DNA of 64,000 nt from Dehalobacterium formicoaceticum (GCF_002224645.1 NZ_CP022121.1:2944501-3008500), one strand, 5' to 3'; shown: positions 54,210-63,987, counted from the first letter of the stretch. Notes: generated from the letters alone by a model not told the origin. Numbers and translations are program-made.

Positions 54210-55949
54210 TTACTTATTTAAGTTTTTTAAGATTTTAGCAACCGTTGATTGACTTACATCTAATGCATCTGCCGCCTTATATGTCGACTTATATAGATCA
54301 TAAGCTTTTTTTACCAAATGCACTTCTAGTTCACGTTTTGCCGATTTCCAAGGCATCAGTCCAGTGCAAATCACACGGCCGCGTGTTTCTCCTTCCACAG
54401 CTGGCAATAAGTTAAAATCTTCTTTTGTAATCAGATCAGAATCGCTATTTATGATTGCTTTCTCTACAGTATGCTCAAGTTCTCTAACGTTACCTGGCCA
54501 ATAATAATTAATTAATTCCTCAAAAACCTCTGGGGTAATTTTCTTATTGAATTTATATTTGTCATTGAATTTACCCAGAAAATACTCCAGAAAAACAGGT
54601 ATGTCATCCTTCCTGTCACGTAACGGTGCGATGTGCAAAGGAAATACATTCAAGCGATAATAGAGGTCTTTGCGAAAGGTACCCTTTATAACCATGTCAT
54701 GTAAATCACGATTTGTAGCCGCGATAACTCTGGTATCAATTTCGATTCTTTTGGTACCTCCAATACGTGTAATCTTTCTATCTTGCAGAAATTCCAGAAG
54801 TTTCACTTGAAGAAGCAATGGCATCTCACCAATTTCATCCAAGAATAGGGTAGAGTTATGCGCAAGCTCTATTTTCCCAAGCTTACCATTTTTATTCGCA
54901 CCGGTAAATGCACCGCTTTCATAACCGAATAGTTCCGATTCAATCAGGTTTTCCGGTATCAAACCACAGTTTATTTTTATGAGTGGATATTTGCTGCGCG
55001 CACTAAGATTATGCAATAATCGAACTACAACTTCCTTGCCTACACCGGATTCACCCTGAATCAAAACAGTTAGATCCGTATTGGCAATTTTAAGGAATTT
55101 CTCCTTAATTTCCTCTAATTGCTCATGGGAACAGACAAACTCTGTCTGCCGAAATAATGCTTCGCGCATTTTATCTATTTGTTGATTTTTTTCAATAATT
55201 TCCCTGCTTTGATTTTCTACTTTACTTTTCAAACTATTGATCTCATCCACATCTTTCGAAGTGCATATAACTCGTTTGATGTTGCCTTGCTCGTCAAAAG
55301 TAGGTACAGCCGTAGCTAATACTGTTTTTCCTGATTTTAGATGCTGCATCATATCTACTTTTTCTTTCTTTTGATATACCATTAATGAAATACTAGTTGA
55401 AATAATATTTTCTTTTTCTAAATCCCTGACATGTTTCCCCAAAAGATCTTTTTCTTTCACTCCATTCACAGTTTCAGCAGCAGGATTTAAATATAAAACA
55501 ATCCCGCCTCCATCAACAATTAACACTTCTTCGCCTAAATGGTGAAGAACACTTGCGTATTCATCTTTTTCTAGATTTCCGTGTTCGAAAAGCGCGGGAG
55601 CAGCCAGTTTCTTTAAGATTTTCAAACCATCTATAACGCCCACAGGCTGTTGCTCGCGGTCAACAACAACTGCCATATTCTGGTCTAAACGAGAAAGGGT
55701 TGTAACGTTATCCTGGTCGGATAAGACAGCAAAGTTTTCTTTGCTTTTAATATTATCCATAGTTCCGTTAGGACATGAAGAATAAGCCTCAATCAACTCC
55801 CATATTGTAAAGATATCTCTAATGCGATTCTTTTCCTTGACCACAATATAGGTCGCTCGTTGATCCATTGCAATTTTGTGAACGTTTTTTATAAATTCAT
55901 GACTCGTAACAGCAATGAAATTATTCTGAACGCATTCCCTTATCAGCAT
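54210..55949 (-). CDS. Sigma-54-dependent activator with CBS, PAS, AAA+ and HTH domains
   Basis: A 579-residue protein. Residues 1-115 form two CBS repeats (TYIVVKEKNRI, MAVVVDREQQPVGVIDG); 125-240 a PAS domain (VLIVDGGGIVLYLNPAAETV); 270-510 the AAA+ module with Walker A GESGVGKE (299-306), GAFTGA (346-351) for sigma-54 contact; and a Fis-like HTH at the end. CBS may sense adenosyl ligands, PAS a small molecule. No receiver domain. The two nearby -24/-12 promoters are the obvious targets. Confidence 0.93.
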   Translation of the reverse strand: MLIRECVQNNFIAVTSHEFIKNVHKIAMDQRATYIVVKEKNRIRDIFTIWELIEAYSSCPNGTMDNIKSKENFAVLSDQDNVTTLSRLDQNMAVVVDREQQPVGVIDGLKILKKLAAPALFEHGNLEKDEYASVLHHLGEEVLIVDGGGIVLYLNPAAETVNGVKEKDLLGKHVRDLEKENIISTSISLMVYQKKEKVDMMQHLKSGKTVLATAVPTFDEQGNIKRVICTSKDVDEINSLKSKVENQSREIIEKNQQIDKMREALFRQTEFVCSHEQLEEIKEKFLKIANTDLTVLIQGESGVGKEVVVRLLHNLSARSKYPLIKINCGLIPENLIESELFGYESGAFTGANKNGKLGKIELAHNSTLFLDEIGEMPLLLQVKLLEFLQDRKITRIGGTKRIEIDTRVIAATNRDLHDMVIKGTFRKDLYYRLNVFPLHIAPLRDRKDDIPVFLEYFLGKFNDKYKFNKKITPEVFEELINYYWPGNVRELEHTVEKAIINSDSDLITKEDFNLLPAVEGETRGRVICTGLMPWKSAKRELEVHLVKKAYDLYKSTYKAADALDVSQSTVAKILKNLNK

Positions 55950-56178
55950 TTTAAAACTCCCTTCACCAGGATAATATTTATTCTTTTATCTATCTTCTCG
56001 ACCTTTCTGTCAATTCCTCTTTTCTAACCAATAAAGCAGTTGCTATACAAAAGGAAAATTTACCTGAGACAATATAAATCTATCCCTCTTAGATTCTGTG
56101 AAAAATGAAATAAACACTATATCAGCAATAATAGATCTTACACAGTACTATAAATCAAGGTACTATCTATAAAGCATA
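55950..56178. other. Spacer between activator and EF-G paralogue
   Basis: AT-rich; it should hold the activator's own promoter, but no convincing -35/-10 pair or repeat was found. Confidence 0.4.
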
Positions 56179-56234
56179 ATAAAAAGAGGCGTGTCACCCT
56201 ACGTTTTCAATTAAACGTTTTGCAACAGCCTCTT
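56179..56234 (-). terminator. Terminator after the EF-G paralogue
   Basis: AAGAGGC ... GCCTCTT with TTTATT on the minus strand, 34 bases after the stop codon at 56268. Confidence 0.7.
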
Positions 56235-56267
56235 GATAAATGAATCAAATATTAAACTATCTTATTT

Positions 56268-58301
56268 TTACTCTTTGGCAGCTTTGGCAGCGGCAATAAT
56301 CTTTTCTGACATCATGGAGGGCACTTCTTCATATCTGGAGAACTCCATGACAAAGGAGCCTCTGCCCTGGGTAATGGATTTTAAATCAATAGCATACCGA
56401 TACATCTCGGAAAGGGGTACATTGGCTTTAATCACCTGCATGTTTCCGCTTTTTTCCATACCAAGAATGCGCCCGCGTTTGCTGTTTAAATCCCCCATAA
56501 TATCACCCATAAATTGATCCGGAACATGAATTTCTACATTCATAATGGGTTCTAAAAGGGCAGGCTTTGCTTGTTCACAAGCTTTGCGGAAAGCTAAGGA
56601 AGCAGCAATCTTAAAAGCCATCTCTGAAGAATCCACGGGATGGAAGGAACCATCCTGTAAATTTACCTTAATATTGGTCACAGGATAACCGGCCAGAATC
56701 CCCTCTACCATAGATTCCCGCACCCCTTTTTCTACGGCCGGAATATATTGGCGCGGTACGGAACCACCAAAAATAGTTTCCGTAAACTCAAACTCACCCT
56801 CTGGGTATGGGGCCACATCAATATAAACATGCCCGAATTGGCCATGGCCGCCAGATTGTTTTTTGTGTTTTCCTTCCACTTTAGTGGCAGAACCTCTAAT
56901 GGTTTCACGATAAGGTACTAACGCCTCATTTGTTTTTACCTCTACGCCAAACTTTCGCTGCAAACGGTCGATGGTAATATCAATATGGGCTTCCCCCATT
57001 CCCGTTAAAAGGGTTTGATGGGTCTCCACATTTTTCTCTAAACGCAGGGTAGGATCTTCTTCCAATAAACGGCTGATACCGGTACCTAATTTATCTTCAT
57101 CCCCTTTTGTCTTTGGTTCAATGGCAACAGTCAGAGTGGGGATGGGGAAATCAATCCCATCCAGAACAACACCGCTGTCCTTGGTGGTTAAGGTATCTCC
57201 GGTGTTGGTTTGGGCCAATTTCGCCACAATCCCGATATCCCCAAATTTTAATTCCGGCAACTGCAATTGGTTCTTCCCTTGCATGGTAAAAAGCTGGCTG
57301 ATTTTTTCATCAGCTTCTTTTCTGGGATTATATGCTGTAGAATCACTTTTAAAAGATCCTTGATATACTCGGAAAAAGCTGATGCGGCCCACATAGGGGT
57401 CGGCCATGGTCTTAAATACCAAGGAAGCCATCGGTTTATTGGGAGCATCCTGATCCTCCAGCTTTTCTAGAGGAGTAGGAGCATAGTGCACCAAAATGTT
57501 CAGTAAAAGATCTGCACCAATATTTTTAAGGGCAGAACCACATAAAACCGGAACGACTTTTCCTGCCATCACACCGGCTTTTAATCCGGCAATGATTTCT
57601 CCGTCGGTCAGTTCTTCCCCTTCCAGATATTTCATCGTTAATTCGTCTTCACCTTCAGCCGCGGCCTCAATCATCATTTCCCGATAAGTTTCCGCATCCG
57701 CCATCAAATCATCCGGGATGGGAATTTCTGAGGATTTTCCCCCGTCGTATTGATATGCCTTCATCTCAATTAAATCGATGATGCCGTTAAAATTCGCTTC
57801 TGACCCGATGGGAAACTGGATGGGCACAATTTGCTGCGTCAGTTTTTCCCGCATGGAATCCAGTGCCTTGACGAAATCAGCATTCTCCCGATCCATTTTG
57901 TTAATAAAAGCGATGCGGGGAAGATTTGATTCATCAGCCAGCTCCCAAACGATTTCCGTACTTACTTCAACACCTGCCACGGCATCAACCAGCATCAGCA
58001 AACAATCTGAAACGCGCAAAACGCCTTTCACTTCACCAAAAAAGTCAGAAAAACCAGGGGTATCCAGCAAATTAATTTTCGTATCTAGCCACTCACAGGC
58101 AACCAAGGAAGCATTAACCGTACTTTTACGTTTAATCTCCTCAGGATGATAATCAGCTACGGTATTGCCCTCATCAACCTTGCCTAAACGATTGGTTGCC
58201 CCCGTATTAAATAGCATGGACTCAGTCAATGATGTTTTCCCAGCGCCCTGGTGAGAGACAATACCGATATTTCTAATACTTTCCGACAAGTAAACCTTCA
58301 T
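56268..58301 (-). CDS. EF-G-like translation GTPase (EF-G paralogue)
   Basis: A 677-residue protein: G1 SHQGAGKTSL, G3 DTPGFSDF, G4 NKMDRENA, and domains II-V with GHGQFGHVYI and SMMSEKIIAA. It is shorter than canonical EF-G (about 690-700) and lacks its usual str operon context (rpsL, rpsG, tuf). It belongs to the EF-G paralogue branch whose job is unclear, possibly ribosome recycling or stress. No other translation genes adjoin. Confidence 0.9.
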   Translation of the reverse strand: MKVYLSESIRNIGIVSHQGAGKTSLTESMLFNTGATNRLGKVDEGNTVADYHPEEIKRKSTVNASLVACEWLDTKINLLDTPGFSDFFGEVKGVLRVSDCLLMLVDAVAGVEVSTEIVWELADESNLPRIAFINKMDRENADFVKALDSMREKLTQQIVPIQFPIGSEANFNGIIDLIEMKAYQYDGGKSSEIPIPDDLMADAETYREMMIEAAAEGEDELTMKYLEGEELTDGEIIAGLKAGVMAGKVVPVLCGSALKNIGADLLLNILVHYAPTPLEKLEDQDAPNKPMASLVFKTMADPYVGRISFFRVYQGSFKSDSTAYNPRKEADEKISQLFTMQGKNQLQLPELKFGDIGIVAKLAQTNTGDTLTTKDSGVVLDGIDFPIPTLTVAIEPKTKGDEDKLGTGISRLLEEDPTLRLEKNVETHQTLLTGMGEAHIDITIDRLQRKFGVEVKTNEALVPYRETIRGSATKVEGKHKKQSGGHGQFGHVYIDVAPYPEGEFEFTETIFGGSVPRQYIPAVEKGVRESMVEGILAGYPVTNIKVNLQDGSFHPVDSSEMAFKIAASLAFRKACEQAKPALLEPIMNVEIHVPDQFMGDIMGDLNSKRGRILGMEKSGNMQVIKANVPLSEMYRYAIDLKSITQGRGSFVMEFSRYEEVPSMMSEKIIAAAKAAKE

Positions 58302-58585
58302 GTGTATCCTCCTTCAGCTCCGAAAAATTTAGATTGATCCAACTAAATAAGATAAGAATTAATTAATTTATTGTTAAGTTATATATTATCCCTGAATCCC
58401 CAAAAACCCTTTTTTCAAGAAGAATTTTTCCCATACTTTTTTATACTGATCATGTATTTAACATGTTCCCCATTAATTGGTAATATAATACCCCAAACCC
58501 GCATATTTCTATCCTAAGAACAAGCTAAAACTTTTGCTGCATTGATTGTCAAACAGGTCATGCTTGATCCTACAGTGAGGTTAAA

Positions 58586-60145
58586 ATGAAAAAAGAAGGT
58601 TATTTATTTGGAGCCATGATTCTTTTAATATCGAACTTTTTAATCAAGATCTTAGGCTTCTTATATCGGGTCATCCTGGTCAGGTTTCTTGGTGCGGAAG
58701 GCATTGGTTTAATCGAGATGGTCAATCCCTTTTATACCTTTATCTTGGTCCTGACAACCTGGGGTATCCCCTTGGCCATGTCAAAAATGATCGCTCAGGA
58801 AACAGCAGAAGGTAATTGGGGTAATATTAACAGAATTTTTCGTTTAACCCTCATCCTGTTAACCGCTTCCGGACTCATCACTACCACCCTGGTTATTTAT
58901 TTTGCCCCTGTGATCGTCAAACACTTTGTTCCGGACAGCCGCATTTATTATTGTTTTGTCACCATGATCCCTGCTATTTTCCTCGTTGCCGTCTGCTCCG
59001 TTTATCGTGCCTATTTTCAAGGTACAAAACAAATATCCGCCATTGGTTTCAGTCAGACCATTGAACAAATCATTCGGGTAATTGTGGGCCTGACCTTAAC
59101 CATTAAGCTTCGCAAATATGGTCTTGAAATTGCAGTGGTAGGTGTAGCTGTGGCATCAGTCGCGGGGGAATTAGGCGGTCTTCTTTTTATGTTGGCTAAG
59201 TATCATTGGCAAAAAAGAAGAAGCAAAGTTCTCCTTCCTGCTCCTGCAACAAGCAGCTCCCTCTCCATCCTGAAAGGGCTGTTTACCTTTGGCACCCCTG
59301 TGACATTAACCAGGCTCCTGTCCAGCACCCTCTTGACATTGGAAGCTTCTTTGATCCCCAGGGGATTGATTTTAGCAGGGAACAGTATGCGCACAGCGAC
59401 CGAGATCTATGGGCGTTATTCCGGCGTCGCGATGACGCTGCTCCATTTACCCAGTATCATTACCATGTCTTTGGCTGTATCTGTGATGCCTGCCGTAGCG
59501 GAGCTGTCGGCAGGAGGTCAGAAAAAGCTCCTGGAACATCGCATCACAGAATCCCTATGGATCACATCTGCCTTTACCATTCATAGCATGACCATCTTGT
59601 TTTTTTATGCCACAGAATTGTGCGGTTTGGTTTTTCATGCCCCGGAAGCGGGAGAAGCTTTGAAAGTTCTGGCTCTGGGCGGCCTCTTTTGCTATCTCCA
59701 GCAGACCATGAACAGTATTCTTCAGGGATTAGGACGCGTAAAAATGCTTCTTTTTAATAATTTATGTTCCGGACTATGTCTCATCCTGGGTATTTTGCTG
59801 CTCACACCTGTAAAGGGTCTGGAAATAAAAGGTGCAGCCATCGCGTTAAGTTTAAGCAATTTCACCGGCTGCACCTTAAATATTTTTTATTTGATGAAAT
59901 TCACGGGCATCGCATTACCCTTAAACAAAATCATTATCAAACCTATGATCTCAGGGATGATATCATTATCAGCACTGATGCTCTTGGATCATTGGCTCAG
60001 ACCGATCATCAATAATCTGCCTTTAACCATCCTGCTTCTGATTGGACTTACTTCCCTCTTATATTTTGGGATTCTTTTAATGATTGGCGGTTTGCCCCTT
60101 CATACTTTAAAAAGGCTGCCCTTTTTCAATAAATGGCTTTCCTAG
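58586..60145 (+). CDS. spoVB: Stage V sporulation protein B / polysaccharide flippase
   Basis: A 519-residue protein of the MVF/MATE flippase group with about 14 membrane segments. GFLYRVILVRFLGAEGIGLI and VSVMPAVAEL are typical SpoVB-type motifs. SpoVB is needed for spore cortex synthesis, most likely lipid-linked precursor export; other members handle cell-wall polymers. It is convergent with surE: the two TAG stop codons share the CTAG at 60142-60145. Confidence 0.85.
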   Translation: MKKEGYLFGAMILLISNFLIKILGFLYRVILVRFLGAEGIGLIEMVNPFYTFILVLTTWGIPLAMSKMIAQETAEGNWGNINRIFRLTLILLTASGLITTTLVIYFAPVIVKHFVPDSRIYYCFVTMIPAIFLVAVCSVYRAYFQGTKQISAIGFSQTIEQIIRVIVGLTLTIKLRKYGLEIAVVGVAVASVAGELGGLLFMLAKYHWQKRRSKVLLPAPATSSSLSILKGLFTFGTPVTLTRLLSSTLLTLEASLIPRGLILAGNSMRTATEIYGRYSGVAMTLLHLPSIITMSLAVSVMPAVAELSAGGQKKLLEHRITESLWITSAFTIHSMTILFFYATELCGLVFHAPEAGEALKVLALGGLFCYLQQTMNSILQGLGRVKMLLFNNLCSGLCLILGILLLTPVKGLEIKGAAIALSLSNFTGCTLNIFYLMKFTGIALPLNKIIIKPMISGMISLSALMLLDHWLRPIINNLPLTILLLIGLTSLLYFGILLMIGGLPLHTLKRLPFFNKWLS

Positions 60146-60918
60146 ATTTTAGAGATCAAATCTTCAAATCCCCAGGATTTTATGGTATCGATGACCTGAT
60201 AATTGGTTAAATCAAAATGGATCGGGCTGACCGAAACAAAATTATTCTTGACGGCTTCAACATCAGAATTTTCATCGCCCTCCTGGTTGATCACATCACC
60301 GGCCAGCCAAAAATATTCTCTGCCCCGGGGATCTTTGCGGCTTTCAATGGTATTAGTGTAACGGCGGTCACCTAACTTAGTCACCCGTACCCCTTGAATA
60401 TACTGGGCTTCGACACCAGGCACATTTACATTTAATAAGGTTTGTGACGGGAAGCCTTTCAATCTTAAAAGCTGACACAATCTGGCTGTAAAATCAGCGG
60501 CAAAACTAAAATCAACCAGGGCATCATCATCCAAGGAAACTGCGATGGAAGGCAATCCGTTGATCATGCCTTCAATGGCGGCAGAAACAGTACCGGAATA
60601 GAGAACATCTGTCCCCAGATTGGCCCCGTGATTGACACCGGAGACTATCAAATCAGGAGGTTCCGATAGTAGTGTTTCTAAGGCTAATTTCACGCAATCA
60701 GCAGGTGTTCCCACCACAGACCAATGATCCTGATCCGAATCTTTTAATTTGATCTTTTGGGCCCGAATTGGTTTATGCACGGTAATGCCATGACCGGTTG
60801 CACTTCTTTCATAACTGGGGGCCACCATATTAACAGTACCAATTTCGCTGAGCGCTCTTCTTAATGCCTGGATCCCCTCTGCCTGAATCCCATCATCATT
60901 CGTTATCAGAATTTTCAT
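60142..60918 (-). CDS. surE: 5'/3'-nucleotidase SurE
   Basis: A 258-residue protein with KILITNDDGIQAEGI, the Asp pair of the metal site, VVGTPADCVKLAL and VSGVNHGANLGTDVLYSGTV. It removes phosphate from nucleoside monophosphates. It follows lepB with one base between. Stop TAG. Confidence 0.96.
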   Translation of the reverse strand: MKILITNDDGIQAEGIQALRRALSEIGTVNMVAPSYERSATGHGITVHKPIRAQKIKLKDSDQDHWSVVGTPADCVKLALETLLSEPPDLIVSGVNHGANLGTDVLYSGTVSAAIEGMINGLPSIAVSLDDDALVDFSFAADFTARLCQLLRLKGFPSQTLLNVNVPGVEAQYIQGVRVTKLGDRRYTNTIESRKDPRGREYFWLAGDVINQEGDENSDVEAVKNNFVSVSPIHFDLTNYQVIDTIKSWGFEDLISKI

Positions 60919-60919
60919 T

Positions 60920-61462
60920 TTAATCCTCCTCAGACTCCAATCTCCCCATACGTTTTAACGGCCAATAACGAAAAAAAGCTTTTCCTTTTACGGAGTCCAT
61001 GCTCAAGAATGGATCGCTCCAAAGATGGCTGTCAAAGCTCATGTTTCTATTGTCTCCCAAAACAAATAAATAATCCTCAGGTACTTGCTGCGGTCCAAAT
61101 TGATATTGGGGTGCTTCGTTTTGATACAGTTCCGTCAATGGCAGGTCATTGATATATACTGTCCCTTCTTTTATTTCCACCTTTTCTCCCGGCAGCCCAA
61201 TCACCCTTTTAATCATATCATCCCCACTTATCTCCGGTTCCGGCGGAGCTTCAAAAACGATGATATCCTTTCGCTCAGGATCTCCAAAACGATAAACCAG
61301 CTTATTGACCAGAACCATATCTCCTGCAAAGATGGTTGGATACATGGATGAAGTGGGAATGATCCGATTATCAAAAAGAAAAAACTTCACAATAAGGGTA
61401 ATCAATCCGGCAATGATAATCGTGCTGACAATTTCCCAAATAACTTTTTTGGCTCTGCCCAT
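60920..61462 (-). CDS. lepB: Signal peptidase I
   Basis: About 180 residues from ATG 61462, seven bases after GAGG; an in-frame ATG at 61468 overlaps the previous stop. One N-terminal membrane segment (VSTIIIAGLITLIVKFFLF), then the serine site in IIPTSSMYPT and the lysine in KRVIGLPGE, GDNRNMSFDSH at the end. It cuts exported preproteins at the outer face of the membrane. Confidence 0.95.
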   Translation of the reverse strand: MGRAKKVIWEIVSTIIIAGLITLIVKFFLFDNRIIPTSSMYPTIFAGDMVLVNKLVYRFGDPERKDIIVFEAPPEPEISGDDMIKRVIGLPGEKVEIKEGTVYINDLPLTELYQNEAPQYQFGPQQVPEDYLFVLGDNRNMSFDSHLWSDPFLSMDSVKGKAFFRYWPLKRMGRLESEED

Positions 61463-61464
61463 GA

Positions 61465-61662
61465 TCAAACCTCATAAATAGTGATGGTCATGGCAGCTGA
61501 GTCTCCTTTTCTCAGTCCAAACATCAGATTATGTGCTTTCAAGCTTTTATTCAAAAAATCCACTACCTGGTACATATCATCCCAGGCCGCAAAATCCTTG
61601 ACAGCGATGAGCTCCATTTTACCTGAAGTTTTGTGGTCGGTTTCTATATTTGTCTCATCCAT
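61465..61662 (-). CDS. YpmA-like DUF4264 protein
   Basis: A 65-residue protein: DMYQVVDFLNKSLKAHNLMFGL and SAAMTITIYEV match the DUF4264 pattern. Role unknown. It overlaps the lepB start (ATGA), and the folE gene lies 12 bases upstream. Confidence 0.75.
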   Translation of the reverse strand: MDETNIETDHKTSGKMELIAVKDFAAWDDMYQVVDFLNKSLKAHNLMFGLRKGDSAAMTITIYEV

Positions 61663-61674
61663 GACCGCCCCTCC

Positions 61675-62238
61675 TTAAATTTTAATTAAAGAAAAAGCTT
61701 CCGCTCTTGTTGCCTGGCTGGTGGCAAATCTGCCTCGGACTGCAGAGGTAAGGGTCGCGGAGCCCGGCTTTTTGACCCCTCTCATGGTCATGCACATATG
61801 CTCTGCTTCAATCACAACTAATACGCCCTGAGCATCCAAGGTTTCCATAATCGCATCCGCAATCTGCGTGGTCAGCCGTTCCTGAACCTGGGGACGTCTG
61901 GCAAAGCATTCTACCGTGCGTGCTAATTTGGATAATCCGGTAATCTTACCATCTCTTTTCGGGATATAGGCCACATGAGCTTTTCCGTAAAAAGGCATCA
62001 AATGGTGTTCGCACATGGAATATAAAGGGATATCCTTTACCAGGATCATTTCCTCATGTTTTTCATCGCAAAATTGTACCTTTAAATGCTCTCTCGCATC
62101 TTCTGTTAAGCCGCTGAAAATTTCCTCGTACATGCGGGCTACTCTTTTTGGTGTGTTCACCAATCCTTCTCTTTCCGGATCTTCTCCGATCGCTTCAATG
62201 ATCTCTCTCACTGCTCTTTCTATCCGTGCTTTATCCAT
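61675..62238 (-). CDS. folE: GTP cyclohydrolase I
   Basis: A 187-residue protein: YEEIFSGL, the zinc site [38 protein letters not shown] and [10 protein letters not shown]. It converts GTP to dihydroneopterin triphosphate, the shared first step of folate and queuosine synthesis. It follows queE in the same direction, which suggests supply for queuosine. Confidence 0.97.
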   Translation of the reverse strand: MDKARIERAVREIIEAIGEDPEREGLVNTPKRVARMYEEIFSGLTEDAREHLKVQFCDEKHEEMILVKDIPLYSMCEHHLMPFYGKAHVAYIPKRDGKITGLSKLARTVECFARRPQVQERLTTQIADAIMETLDAQGVLVVIEAEHMCMTMRGVKKPGSATLTSAVRGRFATSQATRAEAFSLIKI

Positions 62239-62252
62239 TTCATTTATCCTTT

Positions 62253-62990
62253 CTACAGTAAATTTAAAATTTTATGAGTTTGTGGAATCACTCTGACATT
62301 TTTTAAAGCAGTTCCAAAATAATCCTGGATCTGTATATATTTCCCCGGAATCATCTCCCGCACCCTATTAACAGGAGTAACCGGTTGTAAAACCAAAGGA
62401 ATCCCTGGATCAGCCTTTGCCATCAGCTTCATGATTTGCTCCAGCTCTTCCTGGGTGGTATTTTCAGTCAACACCACCTTCACATATAGCTCTTTTTCTA
62501 AAGCAATATTGATAAATTCTTCCTGATCATGCCAACAGGCATAGTTGGTCACACTGGGCAGTTTGATGTCCATACTGATAATATCAAGATAGGGCAGCAG
62601 CTTGCTTAAATTTTTCGGTAAGGTACCGTTGGTCTCAAGAAACACGGGACATCTGCCCCTGAACAAAGGAAGAAACTCTGCTAAAAAATCAGCTTGCAGC
62701 AACGGCTCTCCCCCTGTCAGACTAAGGGAATGATGGATTTCCGGCTTCAGCTGCAGCACAATTTTCAGCAGCTCTTCCGGCGCAACCGGGTTTCGATAAT
62801 ATTCAAAACGGCTTGTCCCAGGATCCATTTCTACAGGGAATTTCTCCCGATAGCCTGCAGTGGAGTCATTGGTGTCACAGTAGCTGCAATGGAGATTGCA
62901 TCCCGTAAAACGAAGAAAAATCTGCCGCACACCAACATAAAGACCTTCCCCTTGAATGGAAGAAAAGATTTCATGCAAGGTTCCTTTCAT
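62253..62990 (-). CDS. queE: 7-carboxy-7-deazaguanine synthase
   Basis: A 245-residue radical SAM enzyme. The start [22 protein letters not shown] and [10 protein letters not shown] form the SAM and iron-sulfur site; [10 protein letters not shown] follows. It turns 6-carboxytetrahydropterin into 7-carboxy-7-deazaguanine. ATG after AGGTGCC. The stop is TAG with TAA two codons later. It lies between queD and folE. Confidence 0.95.
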   Translation of the reverse strand: MKGTLHEIFSSIQGEGLYVGVRQIFLRFTGCNLHCSYCDTNDSTAGYREKFPVEMDPGTSRFEYYRNPVAPEELLKIVLQLKPEIHHSLSLTGGEPLLQADFLAEFLPLFRGRCPVFLETNGTLPKNLSKLLPYLDIISMDIKLPSVTNYACWHDQEEFINIALEKELYVKVVLTENTTQEELEQIMKLMAKADPGIPLVLQPVTPVNRVREMIPGKYIQIQDYFGTALKNVRVIPQTHKILNLL

Positions 62991-63002
62991 CCGGGCACCT
63001 CC

Positions 63003-63377
63003 TCATTCTTTTTCAAAATAAGCAGCTGCCGCTCCCGGGGATTCCCAAACGGTCACCCGGGATACCCAGACCGGATAATTACTCAGGGCTTTGGACATCT
63101 CCTGAAAAATATAACAGCTAATATTTTCCGCAGTCGGATTCGTCTCATGAAAAGCTGTGAGTTCATTGATCAAAACATGATCCAAAGGATCTAAAACCTT
63201 CTTCAGTTCATTTTTGACCACAGAAAAATCAACTACCATCCCGGTTTTGTCTAAATCTTCTCCCTGAATTTTTATTTCTACCTGCCAGGTATGACCATGG
63301 ATCTTGGCACATTTGCCCTGATATTCTTTTAAAAAATGAGCAGCATCAAAATGATCCTGTACAGAAATTTCAAACAT
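63003..63377 (-). CDS. queD: 6-carboxytetrahydropterin synthase
   Basis: A 124-residue protein with zinc ligands in FDAAHFL and KIHGHTW, and DFSVVKNELKKVLDPLDHVLIN. It makes 6-carboxytetrahydropterin from dihydroneopterin triphosphate. It is the first gene of the queD-queE-folE group. queC, the next enzyme, is not in the window. Confidence 0.96.
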   Translation of the reverse strand: MFEISVQDHFDAAHFLKEYQGKCAKIHGHTWQVEIKIQGEDLDKTGMVVDFSVVKNELKKVLDPLDHVLINELTAFHETNPTAENISCYIFQEMSKALSNYPVWVSRVTVWESPGAAAAYFEKE

Positions 63378-63606
63378 ACAATTCCTTCCTCTATCATAAG
63401 ATTAATAATTCAAATATCAACAAAATCTTAAAAAAATTAACATAAAACACTTCTCTTATTTTATGTATTTTATCCACATCAGTCAAGCAAAACCAATCGA
63501 TTAGATATATATCTTAATACAAAGTTCTTGAAGGCAAATTTAAAAATCATAATTTCCATTTTTTCCGCATAGATTGTACAAATCAATTTATAAAGGAGGC
63601 CTTCCT

Positions 63607-63987
63607 TTGGCAATAAAAAACAAGCTTTCCTGTAACTTTCCAGGCAGATTGAATCCTATGCTTCGAGGTCTGATGATAACATATCTTCTGATCATTCTGC
63701 TCTCCTTATTGTCTGGTTTCGTTTTTTACTTCTCGCCATTAAATGAACAATGGATGCAGCCTTTAGGCGTGATCATTACCGCCGCCGCCTTGTTTTTCGG
63801 TGGCCGCATAGCTGCTCAAACCGCAGGAAATAAAGGGATGATCCACGGACTGACCATCGGGGTGACCTTTGTCATCATTTCCCTGCTCCTGTCTCTCGGC
63901 AGCGATATTTCCTGGTCTGCCCTGGCCATGAAAAGTGTCTATGCAGTACTGGCATCCATAATCGGCGGCATAACCGGGGTAAAATAA
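63607..63987 (+). CDS. TIGR04086-family membrane protein
   Basis: About 126 residues from TTG 63607, six bases after AAAGGAGG. Four membrane segments (LMITYLLIILLSLLSGFVFY, GVIITAAALFFGGRIAAQ, LTIGVTFVIISLLLSLG, SVYAVLASIIGGITG), as in TIGR04086. Such proteins are common in Firmicutes and have no known function. Divergent from queD; the 229-base gap shows no preQ1 riboswitch pattern. Confidence 0.8.
   Translation: MAIKNKLSCNFPGRLNPMLRGLMITYLLIILLSLLSGFVFYFSPLNEQWMQPLGVIITAAALFFGGRIAAQTAGNKGMIHGLTIGVTFVIISLLLSLGSDISWSALAMKSVYAVLASIIGGITGVK

Noticed and set aside
41939-55949. tRNA-Pyl gene in the cluster
   Set aside because: No short tRNA with a CUA anticodon and the small D-loop was recognised on either strand.
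63378-63606. Possible preQ1 riboswitch before queD
   Set aside because: No pattern of the short preQ1-I stem-loop and A-rich tail was found on the minus strand.
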